In this document: piece after piece, positions 1 to 9,327 of the stretch
Position numbering within the stretch: position 1 is the stretch's first letter
Layout: the number at the start of each line of letters is the position of its first letter
Assembly (NCBI GenBank): GCA_024688365.1
Contig: JAILEG010000017.1
Span: 62,001 to 126,000 of the forward strand
Source of the DNA: Prevotella sp.
GTDB taxonomy: Bacteria; Bacteroidota; Bacteroidia; Bacteroidales; Bacteroidaceae
Direction of reading: 5' to 3'
DNA: 64,000 nucleotides
Notes under the pieces: model-generated
Seen by the model: the letters and a program-made list of their open reading frames with translations, nothing else
Told to the model about the DNA's origin: nothing
Databases searched by the model: none
Translations under genes and position numbers: made by a program

Positions 1-2159
1 GCAACACCGTACTCCTCGCCACTGTTTGTGCAGCCAAAGAGGCAGTTCCGGGCACAGATTTCATGCCTTTGCAAGTTGATTATCGCGAGCAGTACTCTGC
101 CGCAGGCCGTTACCCAGGCGGTTTCACCAAGCGCGAAGGCAAAGCCAACGACGATGAAATCCTGACATCACGCCTTGTGGACCGTGTTCTCCGTCCACTT
201 TTCCCTTCTGACTATCACTGCGAAGTTTATGTACAGGTAATGCTGCTGTCAGCTGACGGCGTTGACCAGCCTGACGCACTCGCCGGTTTCGCAGCATCTG
301 CGGCTATGGCAGCTTCAGACATTCCTATTGAATATCCCATTTCCGAGGTTCGCGTCGCACGTGTCAACGGCGAATACGTCATCGACCCGACCTTCGATCA
401 GATGAAAGAGGCCGACATGGACATCATGGTCGGCGCAACGAAGGACAACATCATGATGGTGGAAGGCGAGATGGATGAGGTTTCTGAGCAGGACCTCATC
501 GGTGCCCTCAAGGCTGCACACGAGGCCATCAAGCCAATGTGTGAGCTGCAGGAAGAGCTGTCAAAGGCTTGCGGCACTGACGTGAAACGCGAGTATGACG
601 ATGAAATCAACGATGAGGAACTGCGCGAGCAGGTCCGCAAGGAGACTTACGATGCCTGCTATGCCGAGGCACAGAGCGGCGACAACGACAAGAAGCACCG
701 TGAGGAGACCTATGCCAAGATCAAAGCCGACTTCATCGAGGCTTACGATGCCGCACACACAGACCTTTCAGAAGACGACCTCGAGGAAAAACACGCCGAG
801 ATTGAACGTTACTACGCTGATGTACAGCGCGACTCCATGCGCCGCAGCGTTCTCGATACAGGCAAGCGCATGGATGGCCGTGCAACGGATGAGATCCGCC
901 CTATCTGGTGCGAGGTCGACGCCCTGCCAATGCCACACGGAAGTGCAATCTTCCAGCGTGGTGAGACGATGTCACTCACAACCTGTACGCTTGGCACCAA
1001 GATGGACGAGAAGATGGTTGACAACGTCCTGGAGAAGAGCTACCAGCGCTTCCTCCTCCACTACAACTTCCCTCCGTTCTGTACGGGTGAGGCTAAGGCC
1101 CAGCGCGGCGTAGGCCGCCGTGAGATTGGTCACGGACACCTGGCATGGCGCGCGCTGAAGGGCCAGCTTCCTGCTGACTTCCCTTACACAGTCCGTCTGG
1201 TAAGCCAGATTCTTGAGTCAAACGGCTCTTCATCAATGGCTACGGTATGTGCCGGCACCCTCGCTCTCATGGACGCTGGTGTTCCCATGAAGAAGCCTGT
1301 ATCAGGCATCGCTATGGGTCTGATCAAGAACCCGGGTGAGGAGAAATATGCTGTCCTGAGCGACATCCTCGGTGACGAGGACCACCTGGGCGACATGGAC
1401 TTCAAGACAACAGGTACGAAGGACGGTCTGACCGCAACGCAGATGGATATCAAGTGTGACGGTCTGTCATTCGAGATTCTGGAGAAGGCACTCATACAGG
1501 CAAAGGCTGGCCGTGAGCACATCCTCGGTCTGCTGACCGACACCATCGCCGAGCCACGTGCCGAGATGAAGCCACAGGTTCCACGTATCGTGCAGCTGGA
1601 GATTCCAAAGGAGTTCATCGGTGCCGTCATCGGTCCTGGTGGCAAGATCATCCAGCAGATGCAGGAGGACACTGGAGCAACCATCACCATTGATGAGACT
1701 GACGGTGTCGGCAAGGTTCAGGTATCAGCTCCCAACAAGGAGTCCATTGATGCTGCCCTGGGCAAGATAAAGTCAATCGTAGCCGTACCAGAGATAGGTG
1801 AGGTTTACGAGGGCACCGTACGCTCCATCATGCCTTATGGCTGCTTCGTGGAGATCCTGCCAGGCAAGGACGGACTGCTCCACATCTCTGAGATCGACTG
1901 GAAGCGTCTTGAGACCGTAGAGGAAGCCGGCATTAAGGAGGGCGACAAGATTAAGGTGAAGCTCCTTGAGATTGACCCGAAGACAGGCAAGTACAAGCTC
2001 TCACGCCGTGTGCTGCTTGAGAAGCCCGAAGGCTATGTCGAGCCACAGCGCCGCCCACGTGGCGACCGTGGTGAGCGTCGCCCACGCCGTGATGGTGAGC
2101 GTCGTCATGACGACCGCCGCCCGCGCCGTGAGTTCAACGACGCAGAGAACAATGACTAA
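1..2159 (+). CDS. pnp: polyribonucleotide nucleotidyltransferase (5' truncated)
   Basis: Phosphorolytic 3'-5' exoribonuclease of the RNA degradation machinery. The reading frame is open from base 3 with no start, and the conserved run [20 protein letters not shown] lies before the first in-window ATG at 63, so that ATG is internal and roughly the first 30 residues lie outside the window. Domains in order are RNase PH 1, an acidic helical linker, RNase PH 2, a KH domain with the GPGGK loop (about 1620-1740) and an S1 domain (about 1800-2010). The protein ends in an Arg/Asp-rich tail of about 45 residues ([20 protein letters not shown]) that may help RNA binding. An intrinsic terminator follows at once. 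Assignment is firm; only the 5' end is missing. Confidence 0.97.
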   Translation, partial: NTVLLATVCAAKEAVPGTDFMPLQVDYREQYSAAGRYPGGFTKREGKANDDEILTSRLVDRVLRPLFPSDYHCEVYVQVMLLSADGVDQPDALAGFAASAAMAASDIPIEYPISEVRVARVNGEYVIDPTFDQMKEADMDIMVGATKDNIMMVEGEMDEVSEQDLIGALKAAHEAIKPMCELQEELSKACGTDVKREYDDEINDEELREQVRKETYDACYAEAQSGDNDKKHREETYAKIKADFIEAYDAAHTDLSEDDLEEKHAEIERYYADVQRDSMRRSVLDTGKRMDGRATDEIRPIWCEVDALPMPHGSAIFQRGETMSLTTCTLGTKMDEKMVDNVLEKSYQRFLLHYNFPPFCTGEAKAQRGVGRREIGHGHLAWRALKGQLPADFPYTVRLVSQILESNGSSSMATVCAGTLALMDAGVPMKKPVSGIAMGLIKNPGEEKYAVLSDILGDEDHLGDMDFKTTGTKDGLTATQMDIKCDGLSFEILEKALIQAKAGREHILGLLTDTIAEPRAEMKPQVPRIVQLEIPKEFIGAVIGPGGKIIQQMQEDTGATITIDETDGVGKVQVSAPNKESIDAALGKIKSIVAVPEIGEVYEGTVRSIMPYGCFVEILPGKDGLLHISEIDWKRLETVEEAGIKEGDKIKVKLLEIDPKTGKYKLSRRVLLEKPEGYVEPQRRPRGDRGERRPRRDGERRHDDRRPRREFNDAENND

Positions 2160-2180
2160 TCATATCCTCTGAATAATTCA

Positions 2181-2222
2181 AGCCCCCGCAACCTTGTGAT
2201 AAGATTGCGGGGGCTGCTTTCT
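2181..2222 (+). terminator. intrinsic terminator after pnp
   Basis: Perfect 11-bp stem AGCCCCCGCAA (2181-2191) with TTGCGGGGGCT (2205-2215), 13-nt loop, then GCTTTCT. It lies 22 nt past the pnp stop codon. Confidence 0.9.
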
Positions 2223-2397
2223 GGTATCTGGCCTACATGGTTGGGAGACATGCCAACCGCGGAATCACGGTTAGGATGACACTCGATGCAGAATCGAGGA
2301 AACACGATCAACAGCCATGCACTGCTATATATAATAAGGTATCAACAGAAGCCATGAGTGCAATTAATGTTAATAACACAGGAAAAGCACCTTAAAT

Positions 2398-2429
2398 CTT
2401 GTATAATAACAAAATACACCTTATCTTTG
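2398..2429 (+). promoter_or_regulatory. Bacteroidetes-type promoter for the metal-uptake group
   Basis: CTTG at 2398-2401 and TATCTTTG at 2422-2429 are separated by 20 nt, matching the TTTG-N19-21-TAnnTTTG pattern of the Bacteroidetes primary sigma factor. Transcription should begin near 2436, about 17 nt before the ATG at 2453. The DNA between the pnp terminator and this site (2223-2397) has two small hairpins (GTTGG/CCAAC near 2240 and CTCGAT/ATCGAG near 2280). I recognise no riboswitch or Fur/Zur box in it. Confidence 0.75.
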
Positions 2430-2452
2430 TAGATTGAAACGGAAAGGATTTA

Positions 2453-2791
2453 ATGGGTAACCACAAACATAGCACGAAGCGCATATTTATTGCCTGGATG
2501 CTGTTGGCACTCTTCATGTTGCCAATGGCAGTCAAGTCCGTGCATGTCTGCCAGGTTGACGGGCAGCTCTCAACAGCCACCCATTCCACAGGTCACCACA
2601 GCCAGGGGCATAATGCCGATGACTGTGCCATCTGCAACTTTGCCTTCTTCAGTTTCCTCAAGGCAGCTACTGTCCACTTGGATGCCGTAGCCGTCCTTTT
2701 TATCGGCTTCCTCTTCATTGCCAGCGTAACAACGTACGTGCGCCCCGAAGTCGAAGTCACCAGCCTCAGGGCTCCTCCAGCAAGACTCTAA
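2453..2791 (+). CDS. His-rich small membrane protein (DUF2946-like)
   Basis: 112 residues. An N-terminal membrane segment (about 10-28) is followed by a His-rich stretch (THSTGHHSQGHN) and a CxxC pair in DDCAICNF. A second membrane segment follows (about 76-94), and the protein ends in LRAPPARL, a tail I associate with this family. In Bacteroidetes such proteins typically precede TonB-dependent receptors for metal or haem, as here with the receptor gene 281 nt downstream. A role in binding or sensing a metal such as zinc or copper is inferred from His/Cys content and context only. The start is supported by the promoter and an AAGGA-like sequence 8 nt upstream. Confidence 0.7.
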   Translation: MGNHKHSTKRIFIAWMLLALFMLPMAVKSVHVCQVDGQLSTATHSTGHHSQGHNADDCAICNFAFFSFLKAATVHLDAVAVLFIGFLFIASVTTYVRPEVEVTSLRAPPARL

Positions 2792-3072
2792 AGGGCCGTT
2801 CCACCTTTTTCCGGAACTGTCCGGACGTATCAATGACAGGTTTTCTCCTCTTCCATCAGCCTATCCACAGGGACTATCATATTCTGTGCCCAGCTGGAGC
2901 AGAGCGCATGTGAGGAGGCTGGAACACAACTATCCCTGACCTATACGCTCACAAGTGAACAGCCAATGGCCTGTCATTCACGTCACTGCATTACCACCTT
3001 ACAACCTCTCTCCTCAGGGAGCGCATAAGGCGGAGACTATCACTATATCCTTTTTTATCACAGCACTTGGAA

Positions 3073-5229
3073 ATGAATAAGGCTATCTTAGCACTCATTC
3101 TCTCACCTGTGTCCATGACTGCCTATGCAGGCAGCCCACTGCTGCCCCGTAATATCACAAGGGCCGGAATGGGACCGGACAGCAGCATCGTCATGCAAGA
3201 CGTGACCGTATTGGGCAACAGGCAGAAGGACTTTCAGATGAAGACATCAGTCAATGCAGTCAGCATCGACAAGCAGTTCCTGCAGACCAACTTCTCAGGA
3301 AGTCTGATGCAGACGCTCAGCGGCATCCCCGGTGTCAAGGCAATGAGCATAGGCTCGGGACAGTCGAAGCCCACGATACGTGGCTTGGGCTTCAACCGCA
3401 TGGTTGTGACCCAGGACGGCATCAAGCACGAGGGCCAGCAATGGGGTGATGACCACGGACTGGAGATTGACCAGTTTGCCGTTGACCACATCGAGGTGGT
3501 CAAGGGTCCGGCAGCCTTGCTCTATGGCTCAGATGCCATTGGCGGTGTCATCAACCTCTATGGGAACTATATCCCCACCAAGAAACTCCAGGGAAGTGCC
3601 TCTCTCTTCTCCCGGACCAACAACGAGTCACTGGGACTGTCAGCCCGGCTGGAAGGAACAGGTGAACACCTTTACTGGAAAGCCAATGCAACGCTCATCG
3701 ACTATGCTGACTATAAGGTGCCGACAGACAAGATACAGTACTATTCCTACGACATCAACCTAAAGGACAAGAGGCTCAGAAACACTGCCGGACTGGAACG
3801 TGACGGCAGCGTGACCTTAGGTTACAAAGGGTACAATTTCCATACAGAGCTGAAACTGTCGGATGCCTACAGCAAGAGCGGATTCTTCGCCAATGCCCAC
3901 GGACTGGAAGTAAGACTGTCAGACATTGACTATGACCATTCCCGACGTGACATTGACCTGCCTTATCAGAGTGTCAATCACCTCAAGGTGATGAGCCACA
4001 CCGTCTATCAACAGGGCGGGCTTGCCCTGGAAGCCGACTTTGCCTATCAGAACAACCACCGAAAGGAACTCTCAGAACCTGTGTCACATGGCTACATGCC
4101 CACCCCTCCAGGATCACTGGAGCGTGAGTTCAGAAAGAACACCTATACGGGCAATCTGCAGATGCGCCTTGCGCTGGGCAGCCAGCACACCCTCTCTGCC
4201 GGAGCCAGTGCCGAGTATCAGCATAACCGCCGATCAGGCTGGGGATTCATCATCCCCGACTTCGAGACGATGTCGTTCGGTGCATACGCCTTTGACCGCT
4301 ACACACTCACGAAAGACCTTATTCTCAATGCCGGTCTGCGGTATGACCACGTACGGACGAGCATACACAGCTATCATGACTGGTTCAAGACACCAACAAG
4401 CGAGACCGACTCCGTATTCAAGGAACGGTCATCTGACCTCAGGAGGTCGTTCAACAGCCTCACCTGGTCAGCCGGCATCAATTACGCCACGGGCAACTGG
4501 CTGCTGAAAGCCAACATCGGCAAGAGCTTCCGCGTTCCCATTCCCAAGGAACTGGGCACCGATGGTGTAAACTATCATATCTTCCGCTATGAGAAGGGCA
4601 ATCCAGACCTCGACCCGGAGGAATCCTATCAGCTTGATGCCGGCATCCATTGGGGCAATGGCCGGTTCACAGTGCAGTTGGATCCATACCTCAACTATTT
4701 CCCCAACTACATCTACATGAACCCTACCCCGAACTATTACGAGGGGCTGCAATGGTACCACTACACGCAAAGCCGTGTCATCCGGTACGGATTTGAACTG
4801 CAGGCTGAGTGGCAGTTCCTGCCTTTCCTCAGTGCCGGAATCAAGGGTGAGTACCTCCATGCCGAGCAACTGTCGGGTGAGAAGAAAGGCTTTTCTCTGC
4901 CCTTCTCTACCCCGTGGTCAGCTGACGGAACCCTCCGGTACATTTTCTGCCGCCACCAGCCAGGCAATGAGGGCTTCATCGCCATCAATCTCCACTTGAC
5001 AGGCAGACAGGATGATATTGTCCCACCTGAGAGCCCTACCCCAGGCTACTGCACTCTCAACCTCACGGCAGGCAAGGATTTTGCCTTTGGCGACAAGAGA
5101 CTTCGACTGAGTCTCAATGCCGAGAACCTGCTGAATCGCCGCTATTATGACCATACAAGTTTCTACCGGCTCATTGACGTGCCCGAACCTGGACGGAACG
5201 TGGCTCTGATGATAGGTTTTGACTTTTAG
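3073..5229 (+). CDS. TonB-dependent outer membrane receptor, probably metal or haem
   Basis: 718 residues from the ATG at 3073; a TTG two codons earlier is also open but less likely. Signal peptide (about 1-18), plug domain (about 35-160: VTVLGNRQ, IRGLGFNRMVV, VEVVKGPAALLYGSDAIGGVIN) and a 22-strand-type barrel ending in an aromatic residue (LMIGFDF). It lacks the N-terminal CarboxypepD_reg extension of SusC proteins, so it belongs to the siderophore/haem/metal class. The plug motif QQWGDDHGLEID resembles those of zinc or haem receptors. The His-rich protein upstream and DUF4625 lipoproteins downstream favour metal uptake. The 281 nt before it hold no promoter I can recognise, so co-transcription from 2398 is likely. 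Substrate remains uncertain. Confidence 0.85.
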   Translation: MNKAILALILSPVSMTAYAGSPLLPRNITRAGMGPDSSIVMQDVTVLGNRQKDFQMKTSVNAVSIDKQFLQTNFSGSLMQTLSGIPGVKAMSIGSGQSKPTIRGLGFNRMVVTQDGIKHEGQQWGDDHGLEIDQFAVDHIEVVKGPAALLYGSDAIGGVINLYGNYIPTKKLQGSASLFSRTNNESLGLSARLEGTGEHLYWKANATLIDYADYKVPTDKIQYYSYDINLKDKRLRNTAGLERDGSVTLGYKGYNFHTELKLSDAYSKSGFFANAHGLEVRLSDIDYDHSRRDIDLPYQSVNHLKVMSHTVYQQGGLALEADFAYQNNHRKELSEPVSHGYMPTPPGSLEREFRKNTYTGNLQMRLALGSQHTLSAGASAEYQHNRRSGWGFIIPDFETMSFGAYAFDRYTLTKDLILNAGLRYDHVRTSIHSYHDWFKTPTSETDSVFKERSSDLRRSFNSLTWSAGINYATGNWLLKANIGKSFRVPIPKELGTDGVNYHIFRYEKGNPDLDPEESYQLDAGIHWGNGRFTVQLDPYLNYFPNYIYMNPTPNYYEGLQWYHYTQSRVIRYGFELQAEWQFLPFLSAGIKGEYLHAEQLSGEKKGFSLPFSTPWSADGTLRYIFCRHQPGNEGFIAINLHLTGRQDDIVPPESPTPGYCTLNLTAGKDFAFGDKRLRLSLNAENLLNRRYYDHTSFYRLIDVPEPGRNVALMIGFDF

Positions 5230-5280
5230 AATAAGAAATAATACTTAATGCTGCACATAACCTGAGGATGAAAGTGGCTG

Positions 5281-5320
5281 GTTACGGAGCGCAGCACCAA
5301 CAAGGCACTGCCTCCGTAAC
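5281..5320 (+). repeat. intercistronic hairpin
   Basis: GTTACGGAG (5281-5289) can pair with CTCCGTAAC (5312-5320) across a 22-nt loop, between the receptor gene and the first DUF4625 gene. No T-run follows, so it is more likely an mRNA processing or stability element than a terminator. Confidence 0.4.
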
Positions 5321-5401
5321 ACCCACCTTCCAAATAAGAGAGATAGAAACAAACCTATAAAACAAACCGAGGCGAAATCCTCACTTAAAACAATTTACAC
5401 A

Positions 5402-6142
5402 ATGAAAAAAAAGTTTTTTATTGGCGCTATGGCGCTCCTGAGTGTGTTCACACTGTCAATGACTTCCTGCAGCGATGACGATGATCCTGTTGCAAAAAGC
5501 TCTATCCAGATCAAGGATGCTGAGTTCGGTCACCACAATGAGAAGGTTGCCACCATCGGCAAGGATCTCCACCTTGAGTGTGAGGTTACATCAACAGCCA
5601 AAATCAAGTCAATCCAGGTCTCACTGAAGAAGGATGACAAGAACAAGATTGAGAAGACTTACACTGACAGCAAGTACGTTGGTGTGTTGAACACCACATT
5701 CCACGAGCACCTGGACCTCCCCGAGACATTAGAAGAGGGCGAGTACAACTGCGTCATCACCGTTACCAACGTTGACAATGTTGTCAAGACCGCAGAGGCT
5801 AAGGTGAAGCTGGCAAAGGAGAAAGCTGACCCCAAGGCTCCGAAAATCAGTAATTTGAAGGTAAATGCAATGGAAGGCGCAGCCAACGGCAAGCTCACCT
5901 TCACTGCCGATATCGAGACCGTTGACCCAATTGATGAGATTGAGATTGAGTTCCACGGCGCAGCAGGCGAGTTCCCGCAGGAGGTTGACAAGTTCAAAGG
6001 ACAGAACGGCAAAGTTAAGTTCGAGAAGGAAATCACCATTCCAGCAGGGTGCAAGGCCGGAGAGTACCACATCCACTTCACCGTAAAGGACAGCAAGGGA
6101 CGTGAGACCACCGAGGAGATTGAAGGCTTCAAAGTAAAGTAG
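5402..6142 (+). CDS. DUF4625 lipoprotein, two-domain
   Basis: 246 residues. A lipoprotein signal peptide ends in the lipobox MTSC (Cys about 23), followed by an acidic SDDDD, as in Bacteroidetes surface-exposed lipoproteins. Two similar beta-sandwich domains follow: about 32-140 (SIQIKDAEFGHHNE...FHEHLDLPETLEEGEYNCVITVTN) and about 145-246 (KISNLKVNAMEGA...AGEYHIHFTVKD). Both have the G-E/D-Y-x-x-x-x-x-V-x-D/N ending typical of DUF4625. The His pairs (GHHNE, HEH, YHIH) fit metal binding next to the TonB receptor. That role is inferred; the domain has no assigned function that I know. A strong terminator follows. Confidence 0.75.
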   Translation: MKKKFFIGAMALLSVFTLSMTSCSDDDDPVAKSSIQIKDAEFGHHNEKVATIGKDLHLECEVTSTAKIKSIQVSLKKDDKNKIEKTYTDSKYVGVLNTTFHEHLDLPETLEEGEYNCVITVTNVDNVVKTAEAKVKLAKEKADPKAPKISNLKVNAMEGAANGKLTFTADIETVDPIDEIEIEFHGAAGEFPQEVDKFKGQNGKVKFEKEITIPAGCKAGEYHIHFTVKDSKGRETTEEIEGFKVK

Positions 6143-6174
6143 AGACAACCTCTTAAATATTTTTTTATTCAACC

Positions 6175-6206
6175 AAAACGGACAGTCATCCGTGGCTGTC
6201 CGTTTT
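6175..6206 (+). terminator. intrinsic terminator
   Basis: AAAACGGACAG (6175-6185) pairs with CTGTCCGTTTT (6196-6206), loop of 10 nt, 33 nt after the DUF4625 gene. The stem's own T-rich end continues as CTTCTCTC. Confidence 0.85.
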
Positions 6207-6279
6207 CTTCTCTCCCCATGCCCATAAGGCACCCCTCCCCATCAGAGGAATCGGAAGAGGCATTATTATCCAAAGTATT

Positions 6280-6756
6280 ATGAAAAAGATTCTATTCTGC
6301 ATAACAGCCATTTCAGGTCTGCTTACTGTGGCAGCTTGCAGCAGCAATGAGGACATCGTCAAGGACACGGAGAAGCCTGTTATTTCAGAGACAGGCATCA
6401 CAGCCAACCCCGTCGACTGCCAGACATATAAGCGTGGCGACGTCATTCCTTTCCAGTATCTCTTCACTGACAACGAGGAATTGGGCAGCTACAACATTGA
6501 GATACATAACAATTTCGACCACCACACCCACGGAACATCGAAAACCGAATGCCCGCTCGACAATGAAAAGACCGCCACAAACGCATGGGTATTCAACAAA
6601 GACTACACCATCCCTGCCAAAAGCACCACCTACAAGGGACGCGTAGACATACCTATTCCCACCGATAAAGAACCAGGTGATTATCACTTCATGATCCGGG
6701 TTACTGACATGACGGGCAACCAGCAAATCAAAGCTATGGCCATCAAGATACAATAA
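6280..6756 (+). CDS. DUF4625 lipoprotein, single-domain
   Basis: 158 residues with lipobox VAAC (Cys about 20) and one DUF4625-type domain: PVISETGITANPVDC, LFTDNEELGSYNIEIHNNFDHH, and the closing EPGDYHFMIRVTDMTGNQ. The cluster HNNFDHHTHGT has four His within about 10 residues and is a plausible metal site. It follows the two-domain paralogue beyond a terminator, so it may be read through or have its own weak promoter; I find no TAnnTTTG in the 70 nt upstream. Family assignment is good, function inferred. Confidence 0.75.
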   Translation: MKKILFCITAISGLLTVAACSSNEDIVKDTEKPVISETGITANPVDCQTYKRGDVIPFQYLFTDNEELGSYNIEIHNNFDHHTHGTSKTECPLDNEKTATNAWVFNKDYTIPAKSTTYKGRVDIPIPTDKEPGDYHFMIRVTDMTGNQQIKAMAIKIQ

Positions 6757-6846
6757 AGGTTAAAAAAACAAAGACGAGTGACAACTGCCGCAATAATCAG
6801 GCAAGTAAGAAGTTAGTATAGCAACTAAACAGAAAAAGAGTTTAAG

Positions 6847-7305
6847 ATGAAAAAAATCATGTTATTGGTAGCTGCATGCGCAGCTATGGTAGCTTGTAAC
6901 AATGGCAAGACTACTGCAAACAACGAGAGCAACGACACCACGGCACAGGACACAGCGGTTGCTGACTCTGCCGTTTACGAGGGTATGACCCCGGGAGCTG
7001 ACGTTTTCGGCATCAAGTACCGTGTGGCTCTTGCTGAGGATTCCACCAATGGCTTCAGCCTGTCAGAGGCTTACATGGAGTCGGAGACTGAGACTGACAC
7101 CGTCAGCAACTACAACGGCAAGTACGAAGTTGTGAAAAAGAATGTCAAGGGCAAGGACAACACCTATTACCAGTTTGTCTTAGGCAAGGACAACGAGGTT
7201 AACTTCCTCGTCCTCAATGACTCCACCCTCCGCATGGTCAACAGCGACTTCGAGGAGCCTGTTGCAGCTGAAGGCATGTCATACGACCTGAAGCTGAAGA
7301 AATAA
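6847..7305 (+). CDS. NlpE-like lipoprotein
   Basis: 152 residues. Lipoprotein signal with lipobox MVAC (Cys 17), a low-complexity Asn/Thr/Asp linker, then a small beta-barrel-like domain starting YEGMTPGADVFGIKYRVAL. In the NlpE N-terminal family this start is usually Y-x-G-x-x-P-x-A-D-C-x-G-I. Here the Cys of that motif is replaced by Val (ADVFGI), so a CxxC-type metal or redox role is doubtful. The rest (SEAYMESETETDTVSNYNGKYEV, FLVLNDSTLRMVNSDFEEP) fits an envelope lipoprotein of the NlpE/META type. It sits last in the metal-uptake group and ends at a bidirectional terminator. Confidence 0.6.
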   Translation: MKKIMLLVAACAAMVACNNGKTTANNESNDTTAQDTAVADSAVYEGMTPGADVFGIKYRVALAEDSTNGFSLSEAYMESETETDTVSNYNGKYEVVKKNVKGKDNTYYQFVLGKDNEVNFLVLNDSTLRMVNSDFEEPVAAEGMSYDLKLKK

Positions 7306-7333
7306 AACAAGCACTATCTCAAATTCTTTCATA

Positions 7334-7383
7334 CATGACAAGGGCGTGCAAGAGGAGCAATCCTCACAGCACGCCCTTCTCAT
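7334..7383. terminator. bidirectional terminator between convergent genes
   Basis: AAGGGCGTGC (7340-7349) pairs with GCACGCCCTT (7369-7378). The outer CATGA/TCATG extends the stem with one mismatch. It lies between the plus-strand NlpE-like gene and the minus-strand cytolysin-like gene and could serve both. Confidence 0.75.
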
Positions 7384-7420
7384 GTAATGGCAAACCGACT
7401 GCCGACAGTCTTCCGGTGTG

Positions 7421-8983
7421 CTATTTCCTCTGCAAATTGGGATGAAGGAGGAACAGACTCAAAGTCAGTTCTCCATTGTTATTGGATGACTTCAGCTTGA
7501 GCGGATTCTTTTCGCCATAAAGCGTCTCTCCCTTGTTGGCCATGCACAGCTCCATCAACCTCTCTACCTCAGGCAAATCGAATACATACACCTTGTTAAA
7601 CCGGTCTTTTTTCGCCGTGCGGTCAAAAATCAGCTGCACTCTGTCACCCACCTCCAAGTTAGAAACCAACTCAGAGACACCGCCCAGACCAAAGGTCACA
7701 TTATAGTCATTTGGCATGGTACTACCCTTGCGATAAATGCGGAGCGTGCTTACACCTACCTCGCTGAGTGTACTCTCCGGTGTAAAGAGAGAATAGGGGG
7801 TGAACACCAATTTGAAGTCAAGCTGATAATCCTTGAAGCGGCTCCTGCTCTGCCCACTCTTGTGATACTTAGAGTAGATGACCGTCTTGAATGGCTTGTT
7901 GGTACCCAGCTCACGCAGCTTGTAGGCTATTGGCGCACCAGGGTTCTGACGGCTGAACTTAGCTCCTTCTGAGAGGAGGGTGGCAACCTGCTTGATGTCG
8001 GTGATGGCGCGTGCGCTCAACTGCGCATCGCCTCCCAGCACACGTGCCGTGATCTTTGAATTCTTCTTCAGCTCGTTGAAGGCCGTCTCAGCTTCCACTC
8101 CCACTCCACCTGAGAGGAACGATGCCTGTATCTTGGCCTCAGCATCAGTCTTCGTCAAGGATGTCTCTACCCCCAGGAGGAACACACGCCCCATCTTGAT
8201 AGAGGAAACATAGATGGGCTTCTCCTTGCCCAACTGCTGCTCATACTCATTGGCCGGCACGGCGATAAAATCGGCAGGAGTACGTGGGCGGTCAACGTCA
8301 ATGGTATAGAACACCTGCTGTATCTTGACAAGATAACGGTTCCTGTCGTTCTTATACTCAAACAAGCCGTTTCCCTTGAACGAATTGCCCACACCGTTAT
8401 AGTTGATGCCGAGCGCAATCTTCAGATGCTCCTCATCATAGACCTCTTCCGAGGAGTAAGTTATGTTGGCAGCCGGTGCGTCATATTCCTTTGTCAGCAA
8501 TTTGCTGATACCGGCACGTACACTTGACAAGGTTGGCTTGTCTATCGTGACCACCGACCCCTCATTGCCCAAAAGGGTAGTTGACAGCGTGATGGGTTTA
8601 CGGTCAACCTCAATGGGCAAATAGGTACCCGTGACCCACTCCTTCGACTTAAGCAAAGCACCGGGACAGAACACCTCCTGATCCTCAGTGAAGAGCAGCA
8701 TCTCCTCAACCTCTCTCGCCTGCTCATACTCTTCACCCACGGCTGACTTCGCGCGCGTCTTGGGTAAAGGCTTGTAATAAGAAGGCTCAGCTCCAGGCAA
8801 TGCCAGGCGTTCCTTGAAGGGAGTCATCTGTTTTACCGATGGCAGACCGTACACATACTCATTGAGGTTTCTGCCTCCATTGGGAGTCACACTGTCGTCA
8901 AGCACGTCCTGCGAACAGGAAGCGAACAGCAACATACCACAGCCCATGAGGCTCATCATCTTCATTAATGCAGTTTGTTTCAT
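7421..8983 (-). CDS. cholesterol-dependent-cytolysin-like lipoprotein
   Basis: 520 residues from the ATG at 8983; an in-frame ATG at 9016 adds 11 hydrophilic residues before the signal peptide and is less likely. The signal ends in a lipobox (LLFASC). Residues about 90-440 match domains 1-3 of the thiol-activated cytolysin fold. The diagnostic stretch is KIQQVFYTIDVDRPRTPADF, then PIYVSSIKMGRVFLLGVETS, then ITARVLGGDAQLSARAITD with LLSEGAKFSRQNPGAPIAYKLR, all in pneumolysin order and spacing. The Trp-rich undecapeptide (ECTGLAWEWWR in pneumolysin) and a recognisable membrane-anchoring domain 4 are absent. The last 100 or so residues are different. CDC-like proteins of this sort are known in Bacteroidetes, some as two-component pores. 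Pore formation here is inferred from fold only. Confidence 0.8.
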   Translation of the reverse strand: MKQTALMKMMSLMGCGMLLFASCSQDVLDDSVTPNGGRNLNEYVYGLPSVKQMTPFKERLALPGAEPSYYKPLPKTRAKSAVGEEYEQAREVEEMLLFTEDQEVFCPGALLKSKEWVTGTYLPIEVDRKPITLSTTLLGNEGSVVTIDKPTLSSVRAGISKLLTKEYDAPAANITYSSEEVYDEEHLKIALGINYNGVGNSFKGNGLFEYKNDRNRYLVKIQQVFYTIDVDRPRTPADFIAVPANEYEQQLGKEKPIYVSSIKMGRVFLLGVETSLTKTDAEAKIQASFLSGGVGVEAETAFNELKKNSKITARVLGGDAQLSARAITDIKQVATLLSEGAKFSRQNPGAPIAYKLRELGTNKPFKTVIYSKYHKSGQSRSRFKDYQLDFKLVFTPYSLFTPESTLSEVGVSTLRIYRKGSTMPNDYNVTFGLGGVSELVSNLEVGDRVQLIFDRTAKKDRFNKVYVFDLPEVERLMELCMANKGETLYGEKNPLKLKSSNNNGELTLSLFLLHPNLQRK

Positions 8984-9217
8984 AAGATTGTCGTTTTTAT
9001 CTGATTTGTATTTCAAGTTACTTGCAGTGTTAAATGCAGACTGATAAGTTTTACTGCACGAAGACTCACTTTCTTAACTTTCTTTTATATTTCAACACAG
9101 CATTACCCCTTCCTCTTTCACCACCGCTGGGCCTAAACATCTTTTAACTTTACGCAATGCAAACTTTCAAGTATGTCCCATTTACATGACAGGCACACGT
9201 GATTGGAAAAAATTGTG

Positions 9218-9225
9218 TATCTTTG
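9218..9225 (+). promoter_or_regulatory. -7 element upstream of ECF sigma gene
   Basis: TATCTTTG at 9218-9225 matches TAnnTTTG. No good TTTG lies 19-21 nt upstream, so the promoter may be weak or need another sigma factor. Start of transcription would be near 9232, about 95 nt before the preferred start codon. Confidence 0.5.
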
Positions 9226-9327
9226 CACCCTCAATCAAAAATCTTATCATGGCGATAAGCAGGCCTCCAGGGAAACATCATGTAAGGAATGAGAGTGAGG
9301 CAGAGGCGAAAGAGATACACAAACCTG

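Noticed and set aside
2223..2397. Possible tRNA or riboswitch upstream of the metal-uptake group
   Set aside because: Two short hairpins are present, but no cloverleaf, no anticodon arm and no match to a riboswitch core I know.
3067..3072. TTG start for the TonB receptor
   Set aside because: It adds two residues before MNKAILAL. The ATG at 3073 gives a standard signal peptide.
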